Positions 13,301-24,715 of a stretch of 64,000 nucleotides of DNA are shown in pieces (the first letter of the stretch is position 1; each line of letters begins with the position of its first letter). A program made the translations under genes and the position numbers. Below the pieces are notes generated by a model. The model was not told where the DNA came from. It searched no databases and saw only the letters and a program-made list of their open reading frames with translations. Source of the stretch: Gyrodactylus bullatarudis (lineage: Eukaryota; Platyhelminthes; Monogenea; Gyrodactylidea; Gyrodactylidae); contig SSNU01000247.1 in NCBI GenBank assembly GCA_012064415.1, positions 1,736,629 through 1,800,628 of the forward strand, written 5' to 3'.

Positions 13301-14438
13301 AGTTCATTCTTTATAAGTTGATATTTCTCCTCGGCCATTTCCTGGGCATTTGTGGCCAGAGTTAGCTTTTCTTCCATTTCAAAAATCCTTACGTCATTAT
13401 CCTGACCAGTAGATCTTTCAATGTTATCTTCAAGCATCTGGAATTGAATATCTTCTAAATTCTTTTTGCCTTCCTCTATTTTGGCAATCAACTTTTCCCT
13501 TTCAATGTTGAGTGTGTAAATTGTCGCTTCGTGATTATCAACTAAATCTCTCAGCATACTCATGCTCTGCCGAGATTCGAGTAGCTCTTTCTCTAATTCT
13601 TCATTTTTCAGATTTAAATTGGCCAGTTCACAACGCTCATTCTCTCGTTCATCGATCAACTGTTCAATGTGCGATTCTTTTTCTTTTACAAGAGCCTGAA
13701 GTGTGGAGTTCATTTTAGAATCAGAAAAGTTGTTCTTATTTGCAGGTGACTTGCCAGGAGTGCTAACTGGGACATCTTTAACTGATGAGGTTGGACTGCG
13801 AAGCTCAGACTAATAAGAGAACGCAATAAAAGTAAAAATTATATGAAAAATTATTGCACTGATAAATTTAATCTTTTATCAATTATTAATTGATCGAGAC
13901 AGAATTGTTGTGGAATCAGTTCAACCAAGCTTGTCCTAATAAAAGGGCAAAGTGAAATTAACCAGTTATTAGATCATTTGAGTATTGATTGTAGACTTCG
14001 ATTCGAAGCATATACCTTATCAATTAAAATATCTGGTATATTTTATGGATCAGTAATGTGAAAATAAATGAATTCACTCACTATTCGTTTCGATGAGGTT
14101 GCCACACTGGAATTTAGAGAATTTGTACTCTCGTGAGTTTTAAGCGAGTCCATAATGGTTAGATTTGCTTTGCGAGCAAAAACACCGTAGTTCTCTTCAC
14201 ATTTGAAGTAAGATTTTCCTTGAACAGTTCCATTATTTTTACCATTTGGTTCATCAAGAACAATACCTATCCACTCCCCGTTGGAAAAGTTTGTAGTTCC
14301 TATGTAAACAACTGTTCCTGACCTAGTCGGGTCGTTGTTTATTATCACTCGATCATTTATTTTCAATGTGTTAATATTAGGCACAGACTTGTCTCCAGAA
14401 GTGACTGTCCTATTGAAAGTGGAGATTTTTGAGGTCAT
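7346..14438 (-). CDS. CLIP1: CLIP-170/CLIP-190 family microtubule plus-end linker with a single CAP-Gly domain
   Basis: Minus-strand exons: 14438-14082, 13809-12583, 12518-12414, 11752-11610, 11550-11463, 10993-10913, 10098-9905, 9853-9697, 8643-8408 and 7574-7346. All phases agree and give about 938 aa. Residues 26-95 form a CAP-Gly domain (GTVVYIGTTNF, GEWIGIVLDEPNGKNNG, YGVFARKANL; the usual GKNDG is GKNNG). A Ser/Thr/Lys-rich linker and a long heptad coiled coil follow. The protein ends with two zinc knuckles, CDICEVFDEHDTDNC and CDNCEIFDLHDTKDC. This combination is specific to CLIP-170 proteins, which track growing microtubule ends; the knuckles bind the CAP-Gly domain and p150Glued. CLIP-170 normally has two CAP-Gly domains; only one is encoded here, and intron 1 (272 bp) has no room for a second. 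The last intron contains a fold-back repeat. MED12 ends 155 bp upstream on the same strand. Confidence 0.9.
7689..8308. repeat. Fold-back (MITE-like) element with about 190-bp inverted arms
   Basis: The left arm from 7689 reads inward through TTTTGATCAAGAAATCG, TTAGGACATCTTTCATGA and GTAGCGCCAAATTACC to about 7882. The reverse complement of the same landmarks is found from 8308 back to about 8086. The arms are near-identical around a non-repeated centre of about 200 bp. It lies in the last intron of the CLIP gene. No transposase frame is present, so it would be non-autonomous. Exact ends and target duplication were not determined. Confidence 0.85.
8644..9696. other. CLIP intron 8 (1 kb)
   Basis: No exon seen. 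Around 9000-9420 there is a stretch with GCGCCAAGATTTTTT and related A/T-rich motifs that resemble the fold-back family at 7689-8308, but no clear inverted arms. Confidence 0.35.
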
Positions 14439-14593
14439 TTAACTCAAAATGGTGCAAAATTTCTAATTGATAGAAGAAATTCGAATGGTAGTATTATCTG
14501 AACATTTGTTTATTTGAAATTAAAACGGTCAAGTACAAATTTTGAATAAAATTATATTAACTCAGTAATTAAACTATATATAGTATATAAAAA
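14439..14593 (-). promoter_or_regulatory. Short same-strand gap between MED12 3' end and CLIP start
   Basis: Only 155 bp separate the MED12 stop codon from the CLIP ATG. It contains a minus-strand AATAAA (plus-strand TTTATT at 14509-14514) that could serve MED12, leaving about 70 bp for the CLIP 5' end. Confidence 0.4.
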
Positions 14594-17500
14594 TTATTGC
14601 ATGTATCCTTGATTGGGGTATTGAGGGAAATTCTGATTTATTTCATTATCGTAAGGATTCATCTGCATCTGATTCGGTTTTTGATTCATTTGCATTGACT
14701 GCTGATTTAAAAGTTGCTGATTCATTTGTTGCTGATTCATTTGTTGCTGGTTCATTTGAGGAGTAGTACCTTGATTGAACCCAGTATGATAAGGAGGTGG
14801 ATCCGGCATCTATAAATAGTATCATGAGAAATAAATAGAAAACATGAATACATGTAATTGCATTAATCGACTTACTTGATTGCGAAATGCTTGGTTATAA
14901 TCAGGTTGTTGAGGTGGTTGTGGATCCATGGGCATTTGCTGAGGTCGCCTAGCCATATTTTGTTGCATATGGGGCTGAGGAGGAATTCCTAGAAAAAATA
15001 TACTCAAGTTTACTTAAGTTTACAGGTTTATTAAACTCACCTTGTTGTTGATTCATTCCCATGGTTTGATTCATTTGTTGGTTGTTTTTGCGTTGGATCA
15101 GAAAGTCTCTCAGAGCATAATCATTACCTCCCCCTGTGCCGGGGACAGAATAGTCCATCATTTCTTTTTGTGGATGAGGTGGTTGTTGCTGTTGCATGGG
15201 ATGAGATACATTTGGGTTACTATTCCAGCCAGTCATACTGCCCCCACTGTTGCTATTACCAGCAGAAAAGGTATATGTATCAATTTGATTAGAGCCTCCC
15301 TGACCCATGCTCGGCATTGGGTTGTTTGGATGCATTCCCCCAGAGGGGAAACGACCTCTATTCATTGGTGGAGCATTAAGATTTCCACTAGTCGACTTGT
15401 TGGGTGTTGTGTTGGTCTTTGTTTTGGAGACTCTTTTTCGTTTAACTTGCGTTGTTGACCCTTGATGTTGACCAGAGTTCTTTGCATTCACATTAGGAGG
15501 TGGTATTGGATGTTGTGGTTGCTGTTGAAGATGATGAGGAGCCATTGATGGCATCATAGGGTTTGAATTCATTGACGAACTCCTTGGAATGTTGGGCATC
15601 CTTTGATTTCCAGAGGAGGGTAGATTGTACTTGTGCTGTTGGGGCATTGGAGAGGGTTGATGCTGCGACTGCTTCATCATTTGCATATGATTAATCGGGG
15701 GCCCAGGAAAGTTCATACGAGGATTTTGATTCTGCGGGAACATTGGACCTCCTACATTTTGTGGCATAGAATAGGGATGTGAAATTGGTGGGTTATTGGC
15801 CATTTTCGGACCCATATTCTGATTATTCATAATGGCTTGCTCATGGGACTGAGTGGGGGGAAGGGAGTTTGGAAATGCCTTGGTTGGTGTAATATGACCT
15901 TTGAAGGGTGGTTTATTGAATACAAATGAATCTTCAGGTTGAACCATGTTGACCTTGGCCTTGTCAGAGGAATGATCCTTACCATTCGGAGTATTACACA
16001 AGGCCTCAGTCTTTTTAATACGACTTTGAATGAATTTTTCTATAAACTTTTTCATAACCTTTTCCACAAAACTGGCAGCTTTAGGATCAATCAAGGGCTC
16101 CATGAAATAGCTCAAGGGCCGCGACATGAGTATAGGATGATCATGGGAAATGAGCAAATTCGTCTGATTAATAGTCCAAGGCAATGACATGGTGTTGGTA
16201 AATACACAACCATGCATGTTGTAGAGAAGATGCAATTTTTGAGGATCAATAATCCATGATTTTGAGCAGGCCTCACGTCTGGTAATAGCATAACCCATTT
16301 TGGTGCTCATATTAACTTTGTTCTTGTCCTCTCTGTTTTTAGTCTTTTTCAATTGCTCAGTTGATACATAGGGGGAGACACCATAAATATACATTGAAGG
16401 AGTATTCTTGGACATGGCCAAGAGTGGCCTAATGTACTCAACCCCAGCGTTTGGCGGTTTCTCTGCAATATCTTTGCGCAAAGACTTGAGAGTCTTTTGA
16501 AAATTTTTATTCGAAAATCCAGTCTTGGCTAGGAACCAATGGAACAAATTGTGTAACATGTCAAGTGTCATAAAGAACAAGGACTTATTCGAGTCTGGTT
16601 CGACAACTCCATAAATAATGAGCTGAGCCAAAACGCTAATACCCTTGAGGACAAATTCATTTTCCAAGTCTGACTTGACAATTTTGTAGCCTATAAGGAC
16701 GAGTCTCAACTTGAGACATTGTTGAATAATTTGCCAAATTCTATTATTATCTGGAACACGATCTTCAGTTTCCTTGGCGTTTTGGACAAAGCCTTCAATT
16801 TGTTCGAGTAACACCTCGTAGCACTCTACACAGTCCTTTATGCAGACCTTGAGAATTGAAAAGAAGGGTGCATGTGTCAAGAGGACTGAATTCTGGATTA
16901 GGACGATTTCCTTTTCCTCGTCATTCTTTATCTGACTGAAAGTATTGATGCCTTTTGTCTGAAAAAGCAGTTCAATGTATTCACAGGAATTTAAACAAGG
17001 TGAATTTGTAAACATACCTCGTTGAAGGTGAACTGGAAAATTTTGTAACAAAGGTTAATGTTGACATTGACAAATGGAGCTATGAGCCAAGATGGGTCAG
17101 TTGGAGGTACGCTAACATTTGGCAGGGTTCCATACGACTCAAAAGTCTCAGATAAATGATGAACTTGTTGATTCATTGAGCCAGCTGCAGAATTTCCAGT
17201 CGGTGTGACCGTAATTAGAGATTCAGGATTATTCGAAGACTCAGTAATGAGCCAATTCAAGGTTTTGTTCTGGAATTTTCTCACCTTGGAAATAGTTTAT
17301 TAATAAATGCTAAAACTGTCTAGACAAGAATTTTGCTAACGATATATATCGTCAAGAAGAAGTTTCCTAGAATTCCAACATATTAAATACAGTTGTTCTA
17401 TACCTTTTGCAGTTCATTAAAGAAGGTATGAAATTCGATAAGGAATTCGTGAAATTCAGTAAGAAACTCATGAAATTCATTAAGGAATAGTATTTTAAAA

Positions 17501-20500
17501 TGTCATTATTGAAGGAAGATATGAAATTCAATAGGAAAGTTGTGAAAAACGATTGGAATTAATGGAATTCATAAAAGGAAAATTTTATCTTCTTTTTGCA
17601 ATAATTTAGGATAATAATATTTCACATGGTTTGTGAATTGTATTATTTTATCTATTTGGCCTCCTCTGCGATCTCCTGGAGTCATACAATATTCAGCAAC
17701 AGGAATACCGTTTTGTCCTCTTGGGTAGTCAATGTTTTCTCCATTGTTCAACATTCGATGTGATCAATCAAGCGTTTTTTGACATTAATCATTGATATCA
17801 ATAATCATTCTTCTTCGAGGTAAACTCTCTCTGGGATTGCGGATTCATTTTTAAGCGGTTGAATATGGCACTCCCATGTGATTATTAATCACTGATTAAT
17901 GAATTCAGACCAATCTTCACAAAAAACCACACTAAACTCATCTATCCAATAGCCTATCAATCAGAAGACTAATTGAGATAATTGAATTTATTCACTACAT
18001 TTGAAGTAATTTTTATCTTAATTTTGTCCCCTTGCAAGCGAAGGATTGATATCTTTGATTGACGAATAAAACTTGAATACATACTTAATGAATTGCATTA
18101 ATTTCAGATCGTTTCTCAAAGCTTTCCTATTGAATTTCATTTTAAAATACTAATCCTTAATGAATTTCACGAGTTTCGAACTGAATTTCATATCTTCCTT
18201 AACGAACTGCAGTTGCCTTTCTATCTACATAAATCTCAACGGTAGTGAAGCATCAAGGTTAACTCACCAGATATGTAACAAAAGAGTCAATGGCCTTCTC
18301 ATTACTATTGTTTTGTAGTTTTTGTTGAAATTCAAACTCCATTTTTGCAAATCTCAGATGCCAAATGTCCAGGTTAGAGATGAGATTTTGCATTGAAGTG
18401 GAGATATCACAGGAGGCAGGATCGGTCCAGGTTAAATCCTTTGGCCAGTACATTATGTGGAAAAGTCGACGACCTTGGTATTCGCTGATATTTTTGTCGA
18501 TCATGACATTTTTCCTAAGTAGGACGTCTGGCTTTTGACGAACCAAAATTCTACGTACCCATTCGCTAATGCAGATTTGCCGAATGAGGAAATGGGCAAA
18601 GTCAGATGTTCGCATGTTGAATAGATCACTCTCACTGGGCAATTGACCTAATAATTAATAATAAAATGGAAGTCAAATTCAAGAGAATCTCTGTGCATTG
18701 GACTTACCAGTCTCAATAAATCTTTTTGTCGCAACATGAAGATATTTGTAGGCGAGAATTCGTTTCTTCTTCCCACTTGAGAGGCTGGAGCGATTCTTTT
18801 TACGCTTCTTATTATTTTGCTGGGGCATATTGCTCTTACGCCTCTTGCGTCCGGTGACTCCAATGTCATCTTCATCATAGCCAAAGGAATTTGATAAATC
18901 ATCACTTTCATCGTCGGGCTCCTCCGTCTCTTCATTCTTGGATGGATCATCAAAGTAGTCCTCCAGGTCAACCAAGGATCCATTGGCTAGACAAATCTCA
19001 TCGGTCCCCTTTTGGATTTTGTCCGAGTGTAGAATCAAAAGTTTCAGAGCATCCACCAATGTGTGAATGCGAACCCTTTGCATTGAAGAGTTGACCAGGA
19101 GGGGTTCACTAAATCTAACTGACAATGCTTGATGTTGATAGGGGTTGGGACTCATCTGCGGCTGGTTATTATAGTTGGTCGAATGAATTGTGGTATTCGA
19201 ATTGTCAGAGATAAAGAGTCGGTACAAAATGTACATTGCAAACCGGCTAGATGAGACGACAAGGCAGTCCTTGCAATCGTAATCTGGACTAAGGATATGC
19301 GCCAGAGTGGGAAAGATGACGTTCTTCATAAGGTCATTGACGCTAAAATATTCGTAGGCCAAAAGGGTCTCGATTAGGGTAGCTAGATGACTGTAAGTTG
19401 ATTGATTCGTCAAGTCAATATCGGCTATTAAATCCTGATAGGCACAATTTGTTCTATTCGCAAGGATCGCATGAAAGACATTTAACCAATAGGGGGCGAG
19501 GGAGATGACCTCAGCAGTCACTTCATTGCATAAAATACAAATATGATGGAGTCTATCTTCATTCTTTGTATTGCAGATTTGTTTGATTGCTTTGATAACA
19601 AAAGTGAAGCATTTTTCTGGGTTGTCGCCGAGGTATTTAATGAATTCTCTCAACATTTCACCGTTACTGTTCCAAATATCATATGCCATTTCTGGTTGGT
19701 AGGAGCAAATTTGATCATTTCGATCCTTGGACTTGATAAGATCTGCTACCATGTCCAAGACCTGCTTGTATTTGAACCGATCTCGACTGAATATACAACT
19801 AGAGTTGAAAAGATCATAGAGATAAATAAGTACAGATCTCTCCAACGGTTTACAGCGATCTACCGATTTAACACCCTTTACATGGACTAACAAATCATCA
19901 AATACGCGCAGTTGAAGGTCTGGCATTGTGACAAATATAGCCTGATGCTTCTTCAACATGCCAATAATGCGCAGGCAAACTTTTGACTTGTACAACGCTG
20001 CACAGTCCGTGGGAACATTTAAGAATCGTAGATAATTCAAGGTGTCAGACAGGATGTTTATCAACAGTGTCATATTGAGAGAGCCCTCTATCAAATCGAA
20101 AAAGAGGAAAATAATACTAGGCAAGGAAAGGAATCGACTGTTACCGGCGCCACCAGGACCTGTCATATTAGCTGGTTTCATGTGATGAAGGGAATCCGAG
20201 AAGAGGGCAGTATTAAACATTTTGTTATAAACAGGCGTGCACTGACATATAACATATTCCATATCGTAAAAGGAGAGGGCCTTCATTCTGTGTAAAATGT
20301 CATCACAGACATCTTCAGTTGGTTTGGACTCTTGTTCATTCGGAGCGGAAGAGATGAGGAAGGAGCCAATGTTGGCATCGGCACCACAAGCGGGCGGAGT
20401 TGTCTTGGCCTTTTTCTTACGTCCAAGCTCTCCATTGACAATGTCGATGAGGTAGACTCGCTTCGTAAACAGTTTAGTGACGTCTCTAATGATTTTCTTC

Positions 20501-22527
20501 AATCGAGATTTGGCTCTGTCTCTAATTCTTGTACACCCGTAAAGTATTTGAGCTCTTTGGTTAATCTCATGCGCATAAGAGTCATCTTGGGGAATTGGAA
20601 AGTGTATGATATACTCGAGATGTCTGGGCAGGGTGAAGGAGGATCTGCCAACATGAAATTGACGATCAGATCGAACAGAATCTGGATTCTCAACACTGTT
20701 ACAGTTATCTTCACTCATTTCGGATTGAATGGAAAAAACATTTTTCGATGCATTGGACAACTGAATTGGGGGGTGAGATTTGGCAAGAGGATGAAAGCTC
20801 GAATCAATGTAGCTGTGAGTTATGCAATATCTAACATATTTGTCATGATCAAAGATCTGACGATCGATCAGCTCTCCAAAAAGACAAACCAATGATTTGA
20901 AACTGGGATCAGAGTCTATTGTTCGATGATTTCCTGGGGAATGATAGCGAGGGGCGTGTTTGTCAAGGAACTTTATGAGATTATCTTGAAGTTTAGCAGC
21001 AAAGGTTTGATTATCCTTCAAGTGTTCCAGAATGAGTGCTGTGATAATGGCACGATGAAGACCACTCCTATGGTTAGTCACAGCCCACTCACAAATGAAT
21101 TTAACAAATGATTCCCATCTATGATTCTTTGCCAGGGGCTTGTCCAGGATGGAATTTGTCATAATGGCAATGAAATTTTCAGAGACAACACTGTTATACT
21201 CATGCTCGTCAAGATGGTCCAGCATTTTAATATAATTTTCAATTTCAATCGAAATGGAATTGTCCACAATCGAGGACCAGCCATTCTCGGCCAATTGACT
21301 ACGCTGAATGATGGAATTTTCTGTTTCCATCAGGTAATTGCGAAGAAAATGATTATCACTCCCATTGGCAAGGGGCAACAGAGCCAGAGGACATGGGAGA
21401 ATATCCAGAGGGGAGCCACAGAGAAAGGAAAATTCTGATTTGTACTCCACAGAGTTCCATACACAGGCTGTAGGTAGGCCCATGACAAGAGAAATTATCA
21501 GACTACTCAATGTTAAGAGGATAACTTTGTGAGTTGGACATGCCATAAGTTCCTCATACTGCGAGAATAACGATTGTAAATTTGGATTGGATATGTTTAG
21601 GGTGGTGATATTTTCAATCTTGATCAGATTACTGAACAACATTGTACACCAGTACAAGAGTCGGCGAGTGAGCATTTCACTCTCAGTGAAGCGACGTCCA
21701 AATTTAAGAAGATACGGAAGAATAAACTTGAGCTGACTACACATTGCTGGACTGAGTCGTTTCAGTGTTTTGGAGTCAATTTTTGTGTAAGGAAAGATGA
21801 TTTCAGCAGACTTGACCAACCATAGCATTACGTCGTAGTGATCCATTGTATTCGTATCATAGAGACTCAACAATAAACTAAATAGATAATCCCATTCCTC
21901 TGGCAGTAATTTACTAGAAATCATTTCATTAAACTTCATATCATCAGTGTTCAAGTACTTGGCCAATAAATCGAGAATACTCTTTGTCCAGTCCATGGGA
22001 AAATCTTGAACTAGTTTAGTTTTTTTCTTGATCGTTTCGGTAGTGGAATTTGACATGATTCTATGAATTAACCAAAGAGCCCTCTGTAAAGGAACTTGAT
22101 GCTTGACTAGGTCTGCAATAATTTCATCTTTTTTATGATTAACCTGTCCAACGCGACGGGAAAGAATATTCAATGGAGTAGAGCTGGCAAGCTCTACAAA
22201 AATATCATTTGAAAGCGTCTTATTCCTTCCACTGGTATTACCTGAAGTAATGAGAGAGGCTCTTGACTCTGAAATCTCTGTTACGGAATATTTTTTGTTA
22301 GATATATTATTGTACAGATTTAAGAGATGTTTAAAGTCAAAATTTTTCATTTCTGTAGCACAACTGTCGTACTCATCTGTAACTGGTTTATGATACTTAA
22401 ACCCTTGAACAATATGCTTTTCAGACATTTCGTCTTCAAGCTGCCTAATTCGCTGTGGGTAAACATCGGGAGGGAAAAATTCCGTGCGTTTGAGGGAAGA
22501 ATGTTCAAGATTAGGGAACTTGCTCAT
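14594..22527 (-). CDS. MED12: Mediator complex subunit 12 (MED12, kohtalo)
   Basis: Complete gene of six exons: 22527-18708, 18647-18268, 17284-17018, 16958-15041, 14988-14876 and 14809-14594. Phases agree throughout; product about 2237 aa, close to human MED12. MED12 belongs to the CDK8 kinase module of Mediator and activates cyclin C-CDK8 in the nucleus. The N-terminus carries the family signature LKRTEFFPPDVYPQ. The LCEWAV domain is visible as KFICEWAVTNHRSGLH near residue 480. A basic stretch (GRKRRKSNMPQQNNKKRKK) near residue 1240 may be a nuclear signal. The last third is Pro/Gln/Asn/Met-rich, as in the PQL and opposite-paired regions. Introns are 60, 983, 59, 52 and 66 bp; the long one is occupied by a fold-back repeat. 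It starts 99 bp from C1QBP on the other strand. Confidence 0.95.
17408..18211. repeat. Fold-back element inside MED12 intron 2
   Basis: The left arm, about 17408-17575, begins TGCAGTTCATTAAAGAAGG and carries several copies of GAAATTCATTAAGGA-like units. The reverse complement of the same sequence, including TAGTATTTTAAAATG and GAAATTCAATAGGAAAG, occupies about 18082-18211. The arms are roughly 130-170 bp and flank a 500-bp centre without a coding domain. The other MED12 introns are 52-66 bp, so this insertion accounts for almost all of the 983-bp intron. Confidence 0.85.
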
Positions 22528-22626
22528 TTTTACTTATTCCAACATTTCAAATCTATGTTCTCTTAAAACAAATGTAAATCTACGATTGTTTTTGTTTGTA
22601 CAAAGAATATTTATTGAAATTTCAGA
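22528..22626. promoter_or_regulatory. Divergent MED12/C1QBP promoter interval
   Basis: 99 bp separate the two ATGs. The C1QBP ATG is preceded by TTTATTGAAATTTCAG with one base between AG and A of ATG, which looks like a 3' splice site. The 5' end of C1QBP may therefore be spliced (cis or spliced leader). Confidence 0.45.
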
Positions 22627-23310
22627 ATGCTTAGCAGAATCACCTCCAAGTTACCGTCCCTACGCACAGGACTCTTAGGGGCTTTAATCAAGACTCCTGT
22701 TTTGGCTTCCAATGCGAAAATTACTCCTAGATTTTTTGCTAGCAGTGCATATCAAGAGCTCGAGCAGAAATTCTCAAAAGTTCTTGAAAATGAAATCGGT
22801 CAGGAAAGTTCTGCCTACTTTGAGAACTCTTTACCTCATGGTTTTTCCATAACTAAAGAAGAAGGCCAACTCGTTGAAATTTCAAAATCTTTCTCAGATG
22901 GATGTACCGTTTCCGTAGAAATTAACCTAGCCGGATCTGTTTCACCAGACTTTGAGTCTGAAAATCAAACTAAAGACAACATTTCCACCAGACCCGACAT
23001 AGATATTAAGCTCAAAAAGTCAGGTTCAAAATCAATTATTTTCCACTGCATGTTTCCTGAGCAACAAGAGACAACTGAAGAGTCAAGTTGCATGATAATT
23101 GAATCAGTAGAGCTTGAGTCTATCCCTGGTTATTTTATTTATGCTGATGTTTTCGATGACACCCTATACGAGCATATTCTTGGCCTTTTGACTGAGAGAG
23201 GCTTAGATGAAAAGTTCCAAGAGGAGCTTCAAGCATTTTGCAATTCAAAAGAACATTCACTGTACATTAAATTTCTCAAGGACATCAAAGCATTTTGTGA
23301 AGCGAATTAG
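22627..23310 (+). CDS. C1QBP: C1QBP / p32 (MAM33 family) mitochondrial matrix protein
   Basis: A single uninterrupted frame of 227 aa. The first 40 or so residues are rich in Arg, Ser, Leu and Ala (MLSRITSKLPSLRTGLLG) with few acidic residues, a typical mitochondrial presequence. The remainder is acidic and fits the MAM33/p32 fold: an N-terminal helix (YQELEQKFSKVLENEI), a beta-sheet core and the C-terminal helices ending LYIKFLKDIKAFCEAN. Family members form a doughnut-shaped trimer in the mitochondrial matrix and support mitochondrial translation and RNA metabolism. Human C1QBP is 282 aa, so this form is short, mainly in the presequence and acidic loops. It is convergent with PELO, only 53 bp between stop codons. 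Poly(A) signal at 23345. Confidence 0.9.
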   Translation: MLSRITSKLPSLRTGLLGALIKTPVLASNAKITPRFFASSAYQELEQKFSKVLENEIGQESSAYFENSLPHGFSITKEEGQLVEISKSFSDGCTVSVEINLAGSVSPDFESENQTKDNISTRPDIDIKLKKSGSKSIIFHCMFPEQQETTEESSCMIIESVELESIPGYFIYADVFDDTLYEHILGLLTERGLDEKFQEELQAFCNSKEHSLYIKFLKDIKAFCEAN

Positions 23311-23344
23311 AAGTCAACTTTTGGATACATAATCTGTAAAATTT

Positions 23345-23350
23345 AATAAA
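23345..23350 (+). terminator. Poly(A) signal AATAAA for C1QBP
   Basis: AATAAA lies 34 bp past the C1QBP stop and within 20 bp of the convergent PELO stop codon, so the two 3' UTRs must overlap each other's gene. Confidence 0.55.
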
Positions 23351-23363
23351 AACAAAATAAAAG

Positions 23364-24631
23364 TTATAAACCATCACTATCTGTTGAATCCTCATCACTT
23401 TGGGGCTCTTGAATGGGGAATCTAAGAATAGCAGCTATGCCACTGAGATCATTCAGCTCTAAAATGTTTTAAATGAGAAAATGGTTACGTACGCATTCCA
23501 GAGGTGTGAAGACTTGAAAATACATGCACAGAACCTTGGGATTCTTTGACTTCATCAACCATTCTCACAAACATTTTTCTGGTTTTGATATCTTTTGCAC
23601 GAAAAAGTTGGTCTGAAATTAGCAATTTCTCAACTGCCTGTGCTTCAACAGCAGCCGAAACGTGATTTTGCCTTCACGAGGACAATTAAAAAAAGATAGC
23701 TTACCCGTAGAACGCCTTTTCAGGGGTGTCCTTTAGGACATTGTAAAATTCTTCGAGGAGATTAACTTGCTCAATAGCCTTTGTGTTTGCCATTTTAGCA
23801 GAGACCAGGGGGTTCTTGAGAATCTCATTAAGCGCACTCATGTGACCAGAGGAGGAATGTATCAAAATGAATTTATTCTTGCCGTCTAGAATAGTTTTTC
23901 TCTCATTCTTTTTCGAGTCTTCGATCATATAGTCGAAGAATTGATTTCGCGTAAATCCAGGACTAGCTAAAATTATACACTTGACAACTGAAAAATGAAA
24001 TGATTAATTCTGACGAAGAAAATTTACTATCAAATTTGATGTTCCTATCAATGGCAAGAATAATCTGATCGAAAAATTTGTCTACTGACTTATCATGGCT
24101 GGTAGTAGGAAAACCGGATCGCTTTTTTGGAATGTTAGTTTCTATTTTAGCCCTGATGTGGGTAGTGGAAGATGATATCAAACAAAGATGAGCTAATCCC
24201 TCATGCATGACAACTGCAGCAACATCACAATTATGAGTGGGATCTGCCGCTTGTTCAACTAACATAACTGATATCGTGTCCCATTCAGATTTAGTCAAGG
24301 AGAACTTGTCATTTATATTAATTGAGAGAGTATGATAAGCATTTAATTTGACATAAGGGTTTTCCTTTTTATTTCTACCCTTGAAATGTATACACTGAGC
24401 CTGGTTATCGTAGTCAATGTTTTCCACTTCAATTTTTAAAGTAGTTCGAACCTGTTTGCTTTGAACACTTCCTGTGGCTGATTCGTTTTGGACTTTACGG
24501 ATTGTGGAGCACTCCAAAAGATCATGAAGTTGAACCAAATTGTACAACAACCACATGTCTTCTTCATTTTCTGATATCATAGATATACTTCCACTAGATG
24601 CACGATCTATATTCTTGTGTAGTATTTTCAT
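23364..24631 (-). CDS. PELO: Pelota (Dom34), ribosome rescue factor
   Basis: Exons: 24631-24028, 23987-23705, 23671-23493 and 23458-23364; 386 aa, the family's usual length. Pelota resembles eRF1 and works with HBS1 to split ribosomes stalled at mRNA ends (no-go and non-stop decay) in the cytoplasm. The N-terminal domain starts MKILHKNID and includes EDMWLLYNLVQLHDLL. The central domain has VVMHEGLAHLCLIS and FDQIILAIDRNI. The junction reads IKFD-IVKCIILASPGFTR, and the C-terminus VHVFSSLHTSGM-QLNDLSGIAAILRFPI followed by an acidic tail. The catalytic GGQ of eRF1 is absent, as expected for Pelota. All three introns are tiny (40, 33 and 34 nt) and each is needed to restore conserved sequence. 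The start codon is preceded by TCATTTAG 3 bases upstream, a possible 3' splice site. It lies head to head with RBM48, 84 bp apart. Confidence 0.95.
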
Positions 24632-24715
24632 TTTCTAAATGATGCTTCGACTTTAATTTCAAAATTGTAGCTCAATAAAATTGAGAAATTATATTTCATT
24701 GTTTTGTTCCTATAA
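24632..24715. promoter_or_regulatory. Divergent PELO/RBM48 promoter interval
   Basis: 84 bp separate the ATGs, the tightest head-to-head pair in the window. No recognisable core element apart from an A/T-rich run. Confidence 0.4.

Noticed and set aside
15042..15458. 138-codon plus-strand frame opposite the MED12 Gln-rich region
   Set aside because: Antisense of Gln/Met/Pro repeats, giving His/Leu/Ile-rich nonsense.
20332..20895. 187-codon plus-strand frame opposite MED12
   Set aside because: Antisense shadow of the long MED12 exon; no coding features of its own.
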